Below, piece by piece: positions 48,751 to 58,022 of a DNA stretch of 64,000 bases. Both the position numbers and the translations under genes were made by a program. Positions within the stretch are counted from its first letter, which is position 1; the number at the start of each line of letters is the position of its first letter. Source of the DNA: CALJTV01 sp036821185 (GTDB lineage: Bacteria > Chloroflexota > Dehalococcoidia > GIF9 > UBA5629); the NCBI GenBank assembly GCA_036821185.1, contig DAISKD010000004.1, positions 1-64,000 of the forward strand, read 5' to 3'. Below the pieces are notes generated by a model. It did no database searches and had not been told where the DNA came from. It worked only from the letters and a program-made list of their open reading frames with translations.

Positions 48751-50028
48751 CTAATAGACACGCTCATCTACAATAAGTTTATGCCCTTCGGGTATTGTCC
48801 CCTGAGGTACGAATTCAACCCGATCCACCCTCACCCTGATCGCCCCGCTGACCGTCTCCTTTATATCTTCAGCCAACCCCGCGGTGGGTAACACCCCCTC
48901 TTTAAGCTCCACTTTCAGCGTCAGTTCGTCCCGATAGCCCGGCCTGGTCACCACAGCCTGAAATCTAGCTACCTGGGAAAATCGCGCCATCGCCGGCTCG
49001 AGCTGCCTGGGATGAACAAACAACCCCCTCACCCGCACCGCCTCACCCGTTCTGCCCAAGATCCGCGTTATCCTCAGAGAGGTCCTGCCGCATGGGCAGG
49101 GTTCTGCTATCAGCGCAGCAAGGTCGCCGGTGCCAAACCTTATAAGCGGATAGGTCTCGTCTATCGGTGTGACTACTACTTCACCGACTTCCCTCGGAGA
49201 CACCGGGGCTCCCGTATCCGGGTTCAGTATCTCCACTATCACTCCCTCCGCAATATGCATTCCTTCTTTCCCACCGCACTCGTAAGCGAATAGCCCCACG
49301 TCTGCGGTCCCATAGACATCTCTGGTGGTGATGCCGTATTTCTCTTCCACCAGCCTCCTTATAGGCCCACCCCCCATCTCCCCGCCAATACATGCCAGCC
49401 TAAGGTTAAAGTCCTTGATCACATCGTAACCCAGCTCCTCAGCCTTGTTGATAATATTCATAAAAAACCCGGTGCTGCCGAAGAAACCGGTCACTTGGAG
49501 CTGCCTCATCACCTCAACGTGGAGCTCGGTGTTCCCCACCCCCATTGGTATCACCGTAGCGCCAGCCCGCCTTAAAGCCTCGTCCACCATCAACCCGGCG
49601 GGCACCAGATGGTACGACCAGGCATTGATGATCACATCGCCCTTGCCGAACCCTACAGACTGGACCAGATGTCGATGTCTCTCCCAGAAAGCCTCGCTTT
49701 TGTGGTGCGGGTCATATATCGGTCCCGGAGATACGTACACCCTTTCCAGCTCAGTTACCGGCAAGGTTACCAGCCCCCCGAGAGGCGGCCGGCTCTTAAA
49801 TAGGTCTATAAGTTCGTCCTTCCGCAGCACAGGCAAAGCCTGCAGGTCGCCTATACCCTTGACCTTACGGGGGTCTATGCCCGCTTTCTCAAACCTTTCG
49901 CGTATGGACGGTGCCCTCTCACAAGCATAGATGACCACTTGTGCCAGCTTCTCGTCAAGATAGCGCTCCCTTTCCCCTTGGGACATAGCCGCCAACGTGT
50001 CTATCGGCACAGCAAAAAGTTCAGCCAT
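48751..50028 (-). CDS. Phenylacetate-CoA ligase (PaaK)-type AMP-forming acyl-CoA ligase
   Basis: Activates an aryl or other acid to its CoA ester through an adenylate. The 425-residue protein has the PaaK layout: ACERAPSIRERFEKAGI, LPVLRKDELID, the P-loop-like SPGPIYDPHHKSEA (shorter than the usual SSGTTG), STGFFMNIINKAEELG, GGEMGGGPIRRLVEEKYG, YGTADVGLFAYEC, and the C-terminal RITRILGRTGEAVRVRG hinge. The nucleotide loop differs from the canonical one, so the substrate may not be phenylacetate. ATG 50028 follows GGGAG; TTG 50034 is an alternative. CPCG near residue 320 is typical. Confidence 0.85.
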   Translation of the reverse strand: MAELFAVPIDTLAAMSQGERERYLDEKLAQVVIYACERAPSIRERFEKAGIDPRKVKGIGDLQALPVLRKDELIDLFKSRPPLGGLVTLPVTELERVYVSPGPIYDPHHKSEAFWERHRHLVQSVGFGKGDVIINAWSYHLVPAGLMVDEALRRAGATVIPMGVGNTELHVEVMRQLQVTGFFGSTGFFMNIINKAEELGYDVIKDFNLRLACIGGEMGGGPIRRLVEEKYGITTRDVYGTADVGLFAYECGGKEGMHIAEGVIVEILNPDTGAPVSPREVGEVVVTPIDETYPLIRFGTGDLAALIAEPCPCGRTSLRITRILGRTGEAVRVRGLFVHPRQLEPAMARFSQVARFQAVVTRPGYRDELTLKVELKEGVLPTAGLAEDIKETVSGAIRVRVDRVEFVPQGTIPEGHKLIVDERVY

Positions 50029-50190
50029 CGTCAACTATCTCCCGCTTAGTGGTTGCCATCATCAGGACTATCACCCGCAATAGAACCCCACTCAAGCCCG
50101 CAGGTGGACTTCAGTATACCACTAGCCCACCACGTACTCAATAGCCCTCAAAGTAGCCAATAGGCCAGCGTTTTCTGGTGGAAATGTCAC

Positions 50191-50219
50191 TTGATATGTA
50201 GTCAGCAAAAAGCTATAGT
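50191..50219 (+). promoter_or_regulatory. Promoter of the aldolase-pyk-pfkB operon
   Basis: TTGATA (50191-50196), 17 bases and TATAGT (50214-50219) lie 30 bases before the ATG at 50249. The remaining divergent gap to the PaaK-type gene (50035-50190) shows no other clear structure. Confidence 0.65.
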
Positions 50220-50248
50220 GTAACATAAGGACTACAGGGGCAAGGAAA

Positions 50249-51244
50249 ATGCGAACGCTGAGCATCGGCAAAATAAGAGGGTTGCAGCAGATATCGACCG
50301 CTGATGGCATATTCACCATGTGCGCCATGGACCACCGCGACTCACTGAAGAGCATGATCGAAAAGGCACAGGGTAAACAGCCTGGATATGAGGAGATGGT
50401 CGAATACAAACTCGACCTGTGCGCCGCACTTGCCCCCCACGCCAGTGCCGTGCTTCTAGACCCCATTTATGGCGCACCGCAATGTATCGCCAGCGGAGTG
50501 CTGCCGCGTACCACGGGCCTGCTCGTCAGCATTGAAGCCACCGGCTATGAGAGTACCTCTGAAGGGCGGGTAACCAGATTGCTCAATGGATGGGGTGTGG
50601 ACAAAATCAAGCGAATGGGCGCCTCCGCCGTAAAGATCCTCGTCTATTATCGCCCTGACATTACCAAAGCAGCCACAAAGCAACAGGATACCATCAAAAA
50701 AGTAGCGAAGGATTGTCTTAAATACGACATACCCTTTCTGGTCGAACCGAAGACATACGCTTTGCGGAATGAGGACCCGAGGTCAGCGCAGTTCGCTGCC
50801 AGTAGGCCCAACCTTGTCATTGAGACTGTGCGTCAGCTGACCTCCATGCCGTTGGACGTGCTTAAGGTAGAGTTTCCCGCTGATTTCGAGTACGAGACTG
50901 ATGAAAAGAGGCTTCTAGAGCTTTGCCACCAGCTTGATGAGGCGGCGACAGTGCCCTGGGTAATACTCAGCGCAGGTATAGACTATCCGGCTTTCCGCAA
51001 AGAGGTAGAATTTGCCTGCCGTGCTGGAGCTTCGGGATTCCTCGGCGGCCGTGCCATATGGCAAGAGGCGGTAGCGATAAGGGACAGGAAAGAGCGGCTG
51101 AAGTTCCTCTCTACCACTGTGGTCGATAGGCTAAAAGAATTGACGGATATAGCCTCCAGATACGGTATGCCATGGTACCGTAAGCTAAACATGGACAACT
51201 CCCGTCTTACCCCAATCGGTGACGGCTGGTACCGGGAGTACTGA
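50249..51244 (+). CDS. Class I aldolase, tagatose-bisphosphate aldolase (LacD)-like
   Basis: Splits tagatose or fructose 1,6-bisphosphate to two triose phosphates through a lysine Schiff base. The 331-residue TIM barrel has FTMCAMDHRDSL, VLLDPIYGAPQC, the AVKILVYYRPD strand, LVEPKTYA (candidate Schiff-base Lys nearby), VLKVEFPADFEYE and VILSAGIDYPAFRKEVEFA. It has LacD-like length and motifs and not those of zinc class II aldolases. It is the first gene of a three-gene operon with pyruvate kinase and a PfkB kinase, so it probably works in glycolysis or gluconeogenesis, perhaps as the main FBP aldolase. Confidence 0.85.
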   Translation: MRTLSIGKIRGLQQISTADGIFTMCAMDHRDSLKSMIEKAQGKQPGYEEMVEYKLDLCAALAPHASAVLLDPIYGAPQCIASGVLPRTTGLLVSIEATGYESTSEGRVTRLLNGWGVDKIKRMGASAVKILVYYRPDITKAATKQQDTIKKVAKDCLKYDIPFLVEPKTYALRNEDPRSAQFAASRPNLVIETVRQLTSMPLDVLKVEFPADFEYETDEKRLLELCHQLDEAATVPWVILSAGIDYPAFRKEVEFACRAGASGFLGGRAIWQEAVAIRDRKERLKFLSTTVVDRLKELTDIASRYGMPWYRKLNMDNSRLTPIGDGWYREY

Positions 51245-51247
51245 AAT

Positions 51248-52690
51248 ATGGGCCTTTACATCCCACCAAAGCCTTATCGCAGGACCAAAATCGTCTGCAC
51301 CATCGGACCGAGCAGCAGTTCCGCTGAGACCATCCAGAAAATGCTTGAGGCTGGTATGGATGTCGCCAGGCTCAACTTCTCTCATGGCACTCACAAGGAA
51401 CATGCCGCGGTGATAAGAACGTTACGCAGGGTAGCCAGGAGAGCTGGCTTCCCTCTGGCTATAATGCAGGACTTACCTGGCCCTAAAAACCGGACAGGCA
51501 AACTGAAGAATGGCACCATAGAACTAAGAGAGGGGGCAGAATTTATTTTGACCACAAAGCAGGTGCTGGGCAATGAGCACTTAGTCTCTGTCGAGCTACC
51601 AGAGTTGCCTAAAAAAGTGAAACCCGGACATGCAATCTACCTGGATGATGGTGCTATAGAACTGAAAGTGATCGAAACCGGCTCCACCGATGTCCGCTGT
51701 CTGGTGGTGACAGGGGGCATACTCGGGGAGGAGAAAGGTATAAACGTCCCTAATGTAGACTGGGATACGCCAGCAATCACCGATGAGGACTGGGAGCATC
51801 TTCGCTTCGGCCTTAAACACGAGGTAGATTTTGTGGCACTGTCTTTCATTGAAGAGGCTGGCGACATTAAGAAAGTGAAAGAATTCCTGCGCCGGGGCAA
51901 CACTCCCCCTGCAGTAATAGCCAAGATAGAAAGACAGGAAGCCCTGGATAACCTGGATGAGATACTTGACACAGCCGATGGTGCCATGGTCGCCAGAGGC
52001 GACCTGGGTATTGAAATACCGCTGCCCAGAGTGCCTGTCGTCCAAAAGGAGATCATCAAAAAATGCAATCGCCTTGGCAAGCCGGTCATCGTCGCCACCC
52101 AGATGCTAGAGTCCATGGTCAGTTCCCCCCGTCCCACCAGGGCTGAGGTCACCGATGTCGCCAATGCCATCTTTGACGGTGCCGATGCCATCATGCTCTC
52201 CGAAGAGACAGCGATAGGAGAGTACCCGGTTGAGTCCGCCTCCATAATGGCACAGATCGCTCTGGAAGCCGAGGCCGCCCTGCCCTACGAGGAGATACTT
52301 CTGAACAAGGAAAAGGACGTGCAGCCGAAAACCGATGATGCCATAAGCTACGCCGCCTGTCATACCGCCCACCAGCTTGGAGCCGCTGCCATCGTAGCCT
52401 TCACTTCTTCAGGAAGCACCGCCAGACGCGCCTCAAAGTATCGTCCCAGAGCGCCCATCCTGGCTATCACCCCGAACCGTAGCACACAGCGCCAGCTCTC
52501 CCTGTCATGGGGGGTGCGCGCCTTTCACTTCCCCGAACCTTCGCGCCTAACAGTCCTCTTCGCTCGCGGTGGCCGGCTGGCTAAAAAGACTGGTCTGGCC
52601 AGGAAAGATGATATAGTGGTGATCACCGGCGGCGTGCCCATCGGTGTTCCGGGTAGCACCAACTTGCTTAAGGTGGAAAGAGTGAGGTAA
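51248..52690 (+). CDS. pyk: Pyruvate kinase
   Basis: Makes pyruvate and ATP from phosphoenolpyruvate. The 480-residue protein has RTKIVCTIGPSS, the MQDLPGPKNRTGKL strand (the usual DLxGPK with Lys), the active-site IAKIERQEALDNLDEIL and DGAMVARGDLGIEIPLPRVP, NRLGKPVIVATQMLESM, and LSEETAIGEYPVE, then the C-terminal allosteric domain (about 350-480). It starts 3 bases after the aldolase stop and is followed by the PfkB kinase after 2 bases, so all three are translated from one mRNA. Confidence 0.95.
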   Translation: MGLYIPPKPYRRTKIVCTIGPSSSSAETIQKMLEAGMDVARLNFSHGTHKEHAAVIRTLRRVARRAGFPLAIMQDLPGPKNRTGKLKNGTIELREGAEFILTTKQVLGNEHLVSVELPELPKKVKPGHAIYLDDGAIELKVIETGSTDVRCLVVTGGILGEEKGINVPNVDWDTPAITDEDWEHLRFGLKHEVDFVALSFIEEAGDIKKVKEFLRRGNTPPAVIAKIERQEALDNLDEILDTADGAMVARGDLGIEIPLPRVPVVQKEIIKKCNRLGKPVIVATQMLESMVSSPRPTRAEVTDVANAIFDGADAIMLSEETAIGEYPVESASIMAQIALEAEAALPYEEILLNKEKDVQPKTDDAISYAACHTAHQLGAAAIVAFTSSGSTARRASKYRPRAPILAITPNRSTQRQLSLSWGVRAFHFPEPSRLTVLFARGGRLAKKTGLARKDDIVVITGGVPIGVPGSTNLLKVERVR

Positions 52691-52692
52691 AC

Positions 52693-53622
52693 ATGATTGC
52701 CACAGTAACTCTGAACCCCAGTCTGGACAGGACGGTCACCGTTGAAGGACTGATTATCGAGGAGGCAAACCGCTGGACCAGCTTCCGTGAAGACCCCGGT
52801 GGCAAAGGTATAAACGTCTCACGCGTCGTCCACGAGCTTGGTGGCGAGACCATAGCCTATGGGTTCATCGGCGGTGCCGCCGGTGAGACGCTTAAAAGGT
52901 TGCTGAGAAAGCAAGGGGTCCCGTTCGATTTTACCCCGATCAAAGGAGAAGTAAGAAGCAACTTTATCATCACAGATCTCAAGACGAACCGCCAGACCAG
53001 GATCGACGCCCCCGGTCCGCGCATCTCGAGAGAAGAACTGGCTGAACTTGTTAACACATTGATACATATGAAGAAACAGCCCGACTACCTGGTCTTCGCC
53101 GGTAGCGTGCCACCCGGTATCCCCGACGACATATACTACAGGCTGATAATTGGCACCAAAAGCTACGGCATAAAGACGGTGCTGGACTCCGATAAACAGT
53201 GGTTAAGAGAGGGCATCAAGGCAAAACCTGACATAATCAAACCTAATGTACACGAGACGGAAGAGCTGCTCGGCACAGAGCTAAAGAACGAGGCGTCAAT
53301 CGTCAAGGCCGCTCGAGCGCTGGTTGAACAGGGCATCGGTTTGGTAGCCGTTTCTAGAGGTAGACACGGTATGATCGTTGCCAACAGTGAAAAGGTCTTG
53401 AAAATAGTAGCCCCACGGGTGCGCGTTCGCAGCACTGTTGGTGCGGGCGACTCCGCCCTTGCCGCTTTAATCCTTAGATTAAGTCAGGGCTACAGCCTCG
53501 AAGAGTCCTGCCGCTGGGCAGTTGCCGCCGGCACGGCAGCTACGCTTACCCCGGGCACCGAACTCTGCCGTCGCCAAGACGTGGAAAAACTCCTCCCTAA
53601 GGTAACGGTACAACAGCTTTAA
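52693..53622 (+). CDS. 1-phosphofructokinase / tagatose-6-phosphate kinase-type PfkB kinase
   Basis: Phosphorylates a hexose phosphate to the bisphosphate that the adjacent aldolase can split. The 309-residue ribokinase-fold protein has MIATVTLNPSLDRTV, the GGKGINVSRVVHELGG loop, FAGSVPPGIPDDIYY, KPNVHETEELLG, and the catalytic STVGAGDSALAALILR (base Asp in GAGD). This matches FruK/LacC within PfkB. In the operon it completes kinase, aldolase and pyruvate kinase, so it may replace classical PfkA; the exact sugar is not determined. Its last 26 bases overlap the convergent nitroreductase. Confidence 0.85.
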   Translation: MIATVTLNPSLDRTVTVEGLIIEEANRWTSFREDPGGKGINVSRVVHELGGETIAYGFIGGAAGETLKRLLRKQGVPFDFTPIKGEVRSNFIITDLKTNRQTRIDAPGPRISREELAELVNTLIHMKKQPDYLVFAGSVPPGIPDDIYYRLIIGTKSYGIKTVLDSDKQWLREGIKAKPDIIKPNVHETEELLGTELKNEASIVKAARALVEQGIGLVAVSRGRHGMIVANSEKVLKIVAPRVRVRSTVGAGDSALAALILRLSQGYSLEESCRWAVAAGTAATLTPGTELCRRQDVEKLLPKVTVQQL

Positions 53623-54196
53623 GGGCCTGCCCGCTTAGCGAATGTATTTGACCACATCCCGATTTTTTGGGAGGTGCGGCTGGCTTCTCCCCGTCCATAT
53701 AACCCAACGCTACGGCACAGACGAAACTGTAGCCTTCAGGTACGCCTAGCTCTTTCTTCAACTCATCGCCTTTCCCCGAGGTAAACGCCAGCCCCGGAGA
53801 AGTCATCACGCACGAGCCTAAGCCCAGCGACTCAGCCACAATAGCGATGTTCCCTGCAGCCAGACCACAATCAATCTGGGCAAAGCGGTGCCTATCATCG
53901 GCAAATATCATTACCACCGTGGGCGCATGATAGAAGGTATGGTATTGGGGGTCGCTCACCCTCTGCTTCATTATTTCCGGACCGGAGCTCAACACATTTT
54001 CTCTGATGATTTCCACCATCCTGTCCAGTAGACCCTTATTCTGCACCACAGCAAAGTACCAGCGCTGGGCATTCATAGCGCTGGGCGCATGGACAGCAGC
54101 CTCCATAATCGTCTGTAACGCTCCTTCTTCCACCTGCTTTTCTTTGTACCGTCTGATGCTCCTCCGGCCCAAAACCACCCTTACCGTCTCACTCAT
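53597..54196 (-). CDS. Nitroreductase-family protein
   Basis: A flavin (FMN) oxidoreductase of 199 residues. Motifs are the N-terminal GRRSIRRYKEKQV (FMN phosphate), AAVHAPSAMNAQRWYFAVV, and the CGLAAGNIAIVAESLGLGSC segment with VAxxFMxGA-like C-terminus SFVCAVALGYMDGEKPAA. It reduces nitro groups, quinones or similar acceptors with NAD(P)H; in many anaerobes the true role is unknown. The gene is transcribed with the HAD gene upstream (37-base gap). It overlaps the pfkB end by 26 bases on the other strand. Confidence 0.88.
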   Translation of the reverse strand: MSETVRVVLGRRSIRRYKEKQVEEGALQTIMEAAVHAPSAMNAQRWYFAVVQNKGLLDRMVEIIRENVLSSGPEIMKQRVSDPQYHTFYHAPTVVMIFADDRHRFAQIDCGLAAGNIAIVAESLGLGSCVMTSPGLAFTSGKGDELKKELGVPEGYSFVCAVALGYMDGEKPAAPPKKSGCGQIHSLSGQALKAVVPLP

Positions 54197-54232
54197 CTCC
54201 GAAACCTCCCTTCTGTGTTTGACCTATCTGGT

Positions 54233-54871
54233 CTATAGATCGACCAACATGGGCTTCAGTTCCACAAGGCTTGTCAGCGAGCCATCGCTTCCCCCGCTCC
54301 TGTCAAGGTGAAAGGCATGCATACCCACCTTCTGAGGAAATACAAAATCGAACTCCCTATTATCACCGACATGGACGATCTGTTCAGGAGACACGCCCAT
54401 TGCTCTGCAAATCTCCTGATAGAACTCTGGCGTCTTTAGTCGCCGGTAATCGGAAAGCGAGGAGAATACCCTGCTAAAATAGGGCTCTATACCTTCGAGA
54501 AGATGACACAAAAACTCTCGCATGGAACCTGAAGCCACAATCAGTATATACCGCTGACCCAGCTCAGCCAGCACACTCTTGACCTCAGGGTAATACGAGA
54601 CTTTATGACGATAGCCTGCCATAACTGGCTCCGGTGAGCCCAGCCCGAATCTGTTAAACCAGTAGCGCACATCGTACCACTCCAGCCTCTGATCGCCCAC
54701 TTTTTTGTACTCTTCCTCGATGATGCTCTTTGCCGTTGCAAAGTCAACGCCGTACCTCTCGGCATATTTCTCCGGGATAGCCTCGTACCAGATGGAATAG
54801 CTGAAATCTGTGGTCACCAGGGTACCCTCGGCATCAAAAGAGACTATTTTAATCTGGTCAAGTTTACCCAT
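54233..54871 (-). CDS. HAD-superfamily hydrolase
   Basis: A 212-residue haloacid-dehalogenase-type phosphatase. It begins near DQIKIVSFDAEGTLVTTDF (motif I, DAEGT where DxDGT is usual, so the second Asp is replaced by Glu), motif II ILIVASGSMRE, a Lys in RRLKTPEFYQEI, and the motif IV acidic cluster VGDNREFDFVFPQKVG. A helical cap domain lies between motif I and II. Substrate unknown; it may remove phosphate from a sugar or nucleotide. It is upstream of the nitroreductase gene on the same strand. Confidence 0.85.
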   Translation of the reverse strand: MGKLDQIKIVSFDAEGTLVTTDFSYSIWYEAIPEKYAERYGVDFATAKSIIEEEYKKVGDQRLEWYDVRYWFNRFGLGSPEPVMAGYRHKVSYYPEVKSVLAELGQRYILIVASGSMREFLCHLLEGIEPYFSRVFSSLSDYRRLKTPEFYQEICRAMGVSPEQIVHVGDNREFDFVFPQKVGMHAFHLDRSGGSDGSLTSLVELKPMLVDL

Positions 54872-54919
54872 TTTGCCCAGAAAATGTTATCATTTCCCCT
54901 TGCTAATTCCAAGACGAAA

Positions 54920-54949
54920 TTGGAAATTTGAACGGCTAAAGTTTAAAAT
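54920..54949 (+). promoter_or_regulatory. Promoter giving a leaderless radical SAM mRNA
   Basis: TTGGAA (54920-54925), 18 bases and TAAAAT (54944-54949) place the transcription start at about 54956, which is the second of the tandem ATG codons. The -35 box is one arm of a small inverted repeat, TTCCAA (54907-54912) and TTGGAA. Confidence 0.5.
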
Positions 54950-54952
54950 TAG

Positions 54953-56125
54953 ATGATGCGCCTGGGCTACCTTACCGATACATACAACCTTAACCTCTGC
55001 TTCGAAGTGGGACCTATAAGGCCCCCAAGCGAGGCATTTTCGCTGCTTATCAGGGCCACCAGGAATTGCCCCTGGAACCGCTGTCAGTTCTGCCCGGTGT
55101 ACAAAGGGCAAAGGTTTGAGCTGCGTCCTGCGGATGAGGTGGTGAAAGACATCGAGACCGCCAAAGCCATCGCCGAGGGTATTAGGAAGCTTGCCTGGAA
55201 AGCTGGCTATGGGGACAGGGTGAGGGAAATAGCCGCCAGCATCTACAACAGCTATGCCCACAACGCCAGCGTACGCAATGTCGCCCTATGGCTCTGGGCT
55301 GGGGGTACAACGGCTTTCCTTCAGGACGCCAATAGCCTGATAATGAGGACACCCGACCTGGTGAAGGTGGTGTCCGCACTTAAGCAGGCCTTCCCCGGGT
55401 TATCCCGGATAACTTCCTACGCCCGCTCCAAAACAGCGGCGAAGAAGTCCCTGGAAGAGCTGCGGGAATTGAAGGATGCCGGTCTATCACGCTTGCACAT
55501 CGGTATGGAGAGCGGCTCGGACGCGGTCCTCGCCTACATGGATAAAGGAGTGACTGCCGAGGAACACGTCCTTGGTGGTAGAAAGGTAAAAGAAGCTGGT
55601 ATTTCGCTCTGCGAATATGTCATGCCTGGCCTTGGTGGCAGAAAGATGTCCGCTGAACACGCCAGAGAGACCGCCAGGGTACTAAATGAGATCAACCCCG
55701 ACCATATCAGGCTGCGCACCCTACAGGTGCATCCGAACACGCCGCTGTGGGAAAAACTGGAGTCCGACGACTTCCAGCTCCAGTCGGAGGATGAGATAGT
55801 CCATGAGATCGGTGAGTTCATTTCCAGGCTTGAGTTCACCGGCGAACTTAAGAGCGACCATATCCTGAACCTGCTGCCTGAGCTGGAAGGCAAGTTCCCC
55901 GAAGCCAGAGACTCCTGCCTCGCCATCATTTCTAGATATTTTTCGCTGCCGGAAAACGAAAGGTTGAACTTCAAGCTGGGAAGGAGGCTGGGGCTCTACG
56001 AAAGACTGGACGACATACATGACCCGACGAAATACCAGCACATCGACCAAGCGCTAAGACGGATAATGCAGTCTGGAGAAGATGTGGAAAAGGTCATCCA
56101 GAATTTCAAGGTCAGCTACCTGTAA
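54953..56125 (+). CDS. Radical SAM protein
   Basis: The 390-residue protein has the [4Fe-4S] SAM motif CPWNRCQFC (C-x3-C-x2-C, about 39-47) after LIRATRNCPW. Further radical SAM core strands are WLWAGGTTAFLQDAN, RITSYARSKTA and LSRLHIGMESGSDAVLAYMDKG. The last matches the GlyxxS/GESxxD-type substrate-orienting strand. No extra iron-sulfur cysteine cluster follows. Such stand-alone radical SAM genes are common in anaerobes, with unknown substrates. The second ATG (54956) is the likelier start, since the -10 box ends 6 bases before it. The gene is followed by the ABC importer operon. Confidence 0.88.
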   Translation: MMRLGYLTDTYNLNLCFEVGPIRPPSEAFSLLIRATRNCPWNRCQFCPVYKGQRFELRPADEVVKDIETAKAIAEGIRKLAWKAGYGDRVREIAASIYNSYAHNASVRNVALWLWAGGTTAFLQDANSLIMRTPDLVKVVSALKQAFPGLSRITSYARSKTAAKKSLEELRELKDAGLSRLHIGMESGSDAVLAYMDKGVTAEEHVLGGRKVKEAGISLCEYVMPGLGGRKMSAEHARETARVLNEINPDHIRLRTLQVHPNTPLWEKLESDDFQLQSEDEIVHEIGEFISRLEFTGELKSDHILNLLPELEGKFPEARDSCLAIISRYFSLPENERLNFKLGRRLGLYERLDDIHDPTKYQHIDQALRRIMQSGEDVEKVIQNFKVSYL

Positions 56126-56246
56126 ATATAGCCATGTCCAATAAGGGCTACCTCAATCTAAACCGTTTCAAGTCAGGCAAATCGGTCAAAAAACAAGCAG
56201 CGCAGAGAAGAGATAAAGGACTGTCCAAGAGGAGGCTGGTGAATAA

Positions 56247-57998
56247 ATGAAAAAGAGAATAGCGATAATAGCCTGTGCGGCACTGGCCGCCATATGTCTG
56301 GTATTAGGCAGTATATATCTCACCCGCACCACCAGCACAAGGGTGCCTGGAGAAACCAAGGTCAAGGGCGTCTTCATTGAAGGGCAATCTGGCGGCGATG
56401 CCGAGACGCTCAACTGGATATTAGCTGCCGATGCCACCTCCTTTAGCTACGTGGGGCACACTCTGGACTCGCTGGCAACTTACGATAACAACTTCAATAT
56501 CCAGCTCCGCTGCCTGGCTAAAGACATCGAAGTGTCGCCGGACGGTCTGGTCTATACCGTTACCATCAGGGATGACCTCAGGTGGAGCGACGGCTCCCCG
56601 GTCACCGCCGAAGACTATGTATATACCCTGAAGAACCTCATGTTCTCCAACTGGTTGACCTATCCCTATAAGAGCGACTGGCAGGAGGAGGTCAACGGAG
56701 AGAAAGTATTCGTTACTCCCGAGGTAGTGAATGAGACCACATTCACCATAACCCGTCAGACGGTGGACCCCGAGTTCGTCTATACCCTTTACGACCTCAC
56801 TCCGTACCCCAAGCACATAGCCCAGAAGTACGAGGGGGCTGCTGAAGCATTCATGCAGGCACCCGAGTTCAACAACCTGAGCTATACCGGTAACCTCGGT
56901 CCCTACCGCTTCAAAGAGTGGAACCGCAACGATAGGTTTGTGGTGGAGCGTAACCCTGACTACTACCTGGGCAAAGATGTCGGTGCCCCTTACTTCGAGC
57001 AGTACATAATTAAACTGTTCGGCACCTCCGCCACCAGGCAGGCAGCGCTGGAAGCTGGGGACATTACCTACACCGGCATCGAACCGGAATTGGTAGCTAA
57101 ATTTAAGAGCCTCCCCCACATCAAAGTCTATACCGTCCCCACCTCCGGCTATACCATCCTAGCCTACAACCAGAGGGCTAATGGATGGGAAGGGCTGAAG
57201 AACAAAGAGGTTAGGCAGGCCCTTTCCATGGCGATAAACAAGCTGGCGATAACCCAGACCATACTTCTGGGCTTCGCCGAGCCCGCATTCAGCTTCATTC
57301 CCAAGGTCTCCCCGTGGTACACAGAGGAAAGTGTTGTAAAGTACGGAGTCAGCCCATTGTATGATAAACAAAAAGCTGCCGAGATACTTTACCGGCTGGG
57401 GTACGGCATAAGGCAGGCAGACAATACCATAAAAGTCACCAAAAAAGACGGCAGTCTCCTGCAATTGAGGCTGGTGGTAAACGTCGGCAGCAAGCCGGCA
57501 GAGGATATGGCTTTCTTCATTAGAAAAGAGCTCCTGGAACTGGGGATAGAGACGGAGATCAAATTGGTGCCCTGGCCGACCCTGCTAAGGCAATATGTGA
57601 TGAATACCGTGCCCGGCTCGAAGCAGGAGCCAGCCTATAACAAAGGCCCCGAAGCTGTAAGCCAGGAGGAATGGGACTTCATCCTCATGGGCTTCGGTAC
57701 CGACCCGCTGGCACCTTCCGGGAGCCATGTGTTCTTTGCCTCACACGGCGGGCTTAACTTTATGGGCTACTCGAACCAGGAGGTCGATGAACTGTTCGCC
57801 AGAGCGAAATCGAAGGAAGCACTGGACAAAGGGGTGAGGCAAAAGATTTACGCTGAACTTTCCCACCTGCTTTCCGAAGAACAACCGGTGAACTTCCTCG
57901 CCTTCCACAGGGCCAACCGCGGTTTCCTCAAGAACGTCATGGGCATCGAGCCCGGGGTGAACATGGGCTACAATTACCATTTGTGGTATTTTGAGTAG
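56247..57998 (+). CDS. Oligopeptide-type ABC transporter substrate-binding protein
   Basis: The receptor of a Dpp/Opp-type importer. The 583-residue protein has an N-terminal signal or anchor (MKKRIAIIACAALAAICLVL), then a large SBP family 5 fold with YTVTIRDDLRWSDGSPVTAEDYVYTLK in two named parts, the hinge region YRFKEWNRNDRFVVERNPDYY and a C-terminal lobe. No lipobox Cys is clear, so it may stay anchored by its uncleaved helix. GAGGAGG precedes the ATG. It heads the five-gene importer operon; a peptide, nickel or sugar ligand cannot be told from sequence. Confidence 0.93.
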   Translation: MKKRIAIIACAALAAICLVLGSIYLTRTTSTRVPGETKVKGVFIEGQSGGDAETLNWILAADATSFSYVGHTLDSLATYDNNFNIQLRCLAKDIEVSPDGLVYTVTIRDDLRWSDGSPVTAEDYVYTLKNLMFSNWLTYPYKSDWQEEVNGEKVFVTPEVVNETTFTITRQTVDPEFVYTLYDLTPYPKHIAQKYEGAAEAFMQAPEFNNLSYTGNLGPYRFKEWNRNDRFVVERNPDYYLGKDVGAPYFEQYIIKLFGTSATRQAALEAGDITYTGIEPELVAKFKSLPHIKVYTVPTSGYTILAYNQRANGWEGLKNKEVRQALSMAINKLAITQTILLGFAEPAFSFIPKVSPWYTEESVVKYGVSPLYDKQKAAEILYRLGYGIRQADNTIKVTKKDGSLLQLRLVVNVGSKPAEDMAFFIRKELLELGIETEIKLVPWPTLLRQYVMNTVPGSKQEPAYNKGPEAVSQEEWDFILMGFGTDPLAPSGSHVFFASHGGLNFMGYSNQEVDELFARAKSKEALDKGVRQKIYAELSHLLSEEQPVNFLAFHRANRGFLKNVMGIEPGVNMGYNYHLWYFE

Positions 57999-58022
57999 CA
58001 GTAATATACCGTAAGGGCAGGC

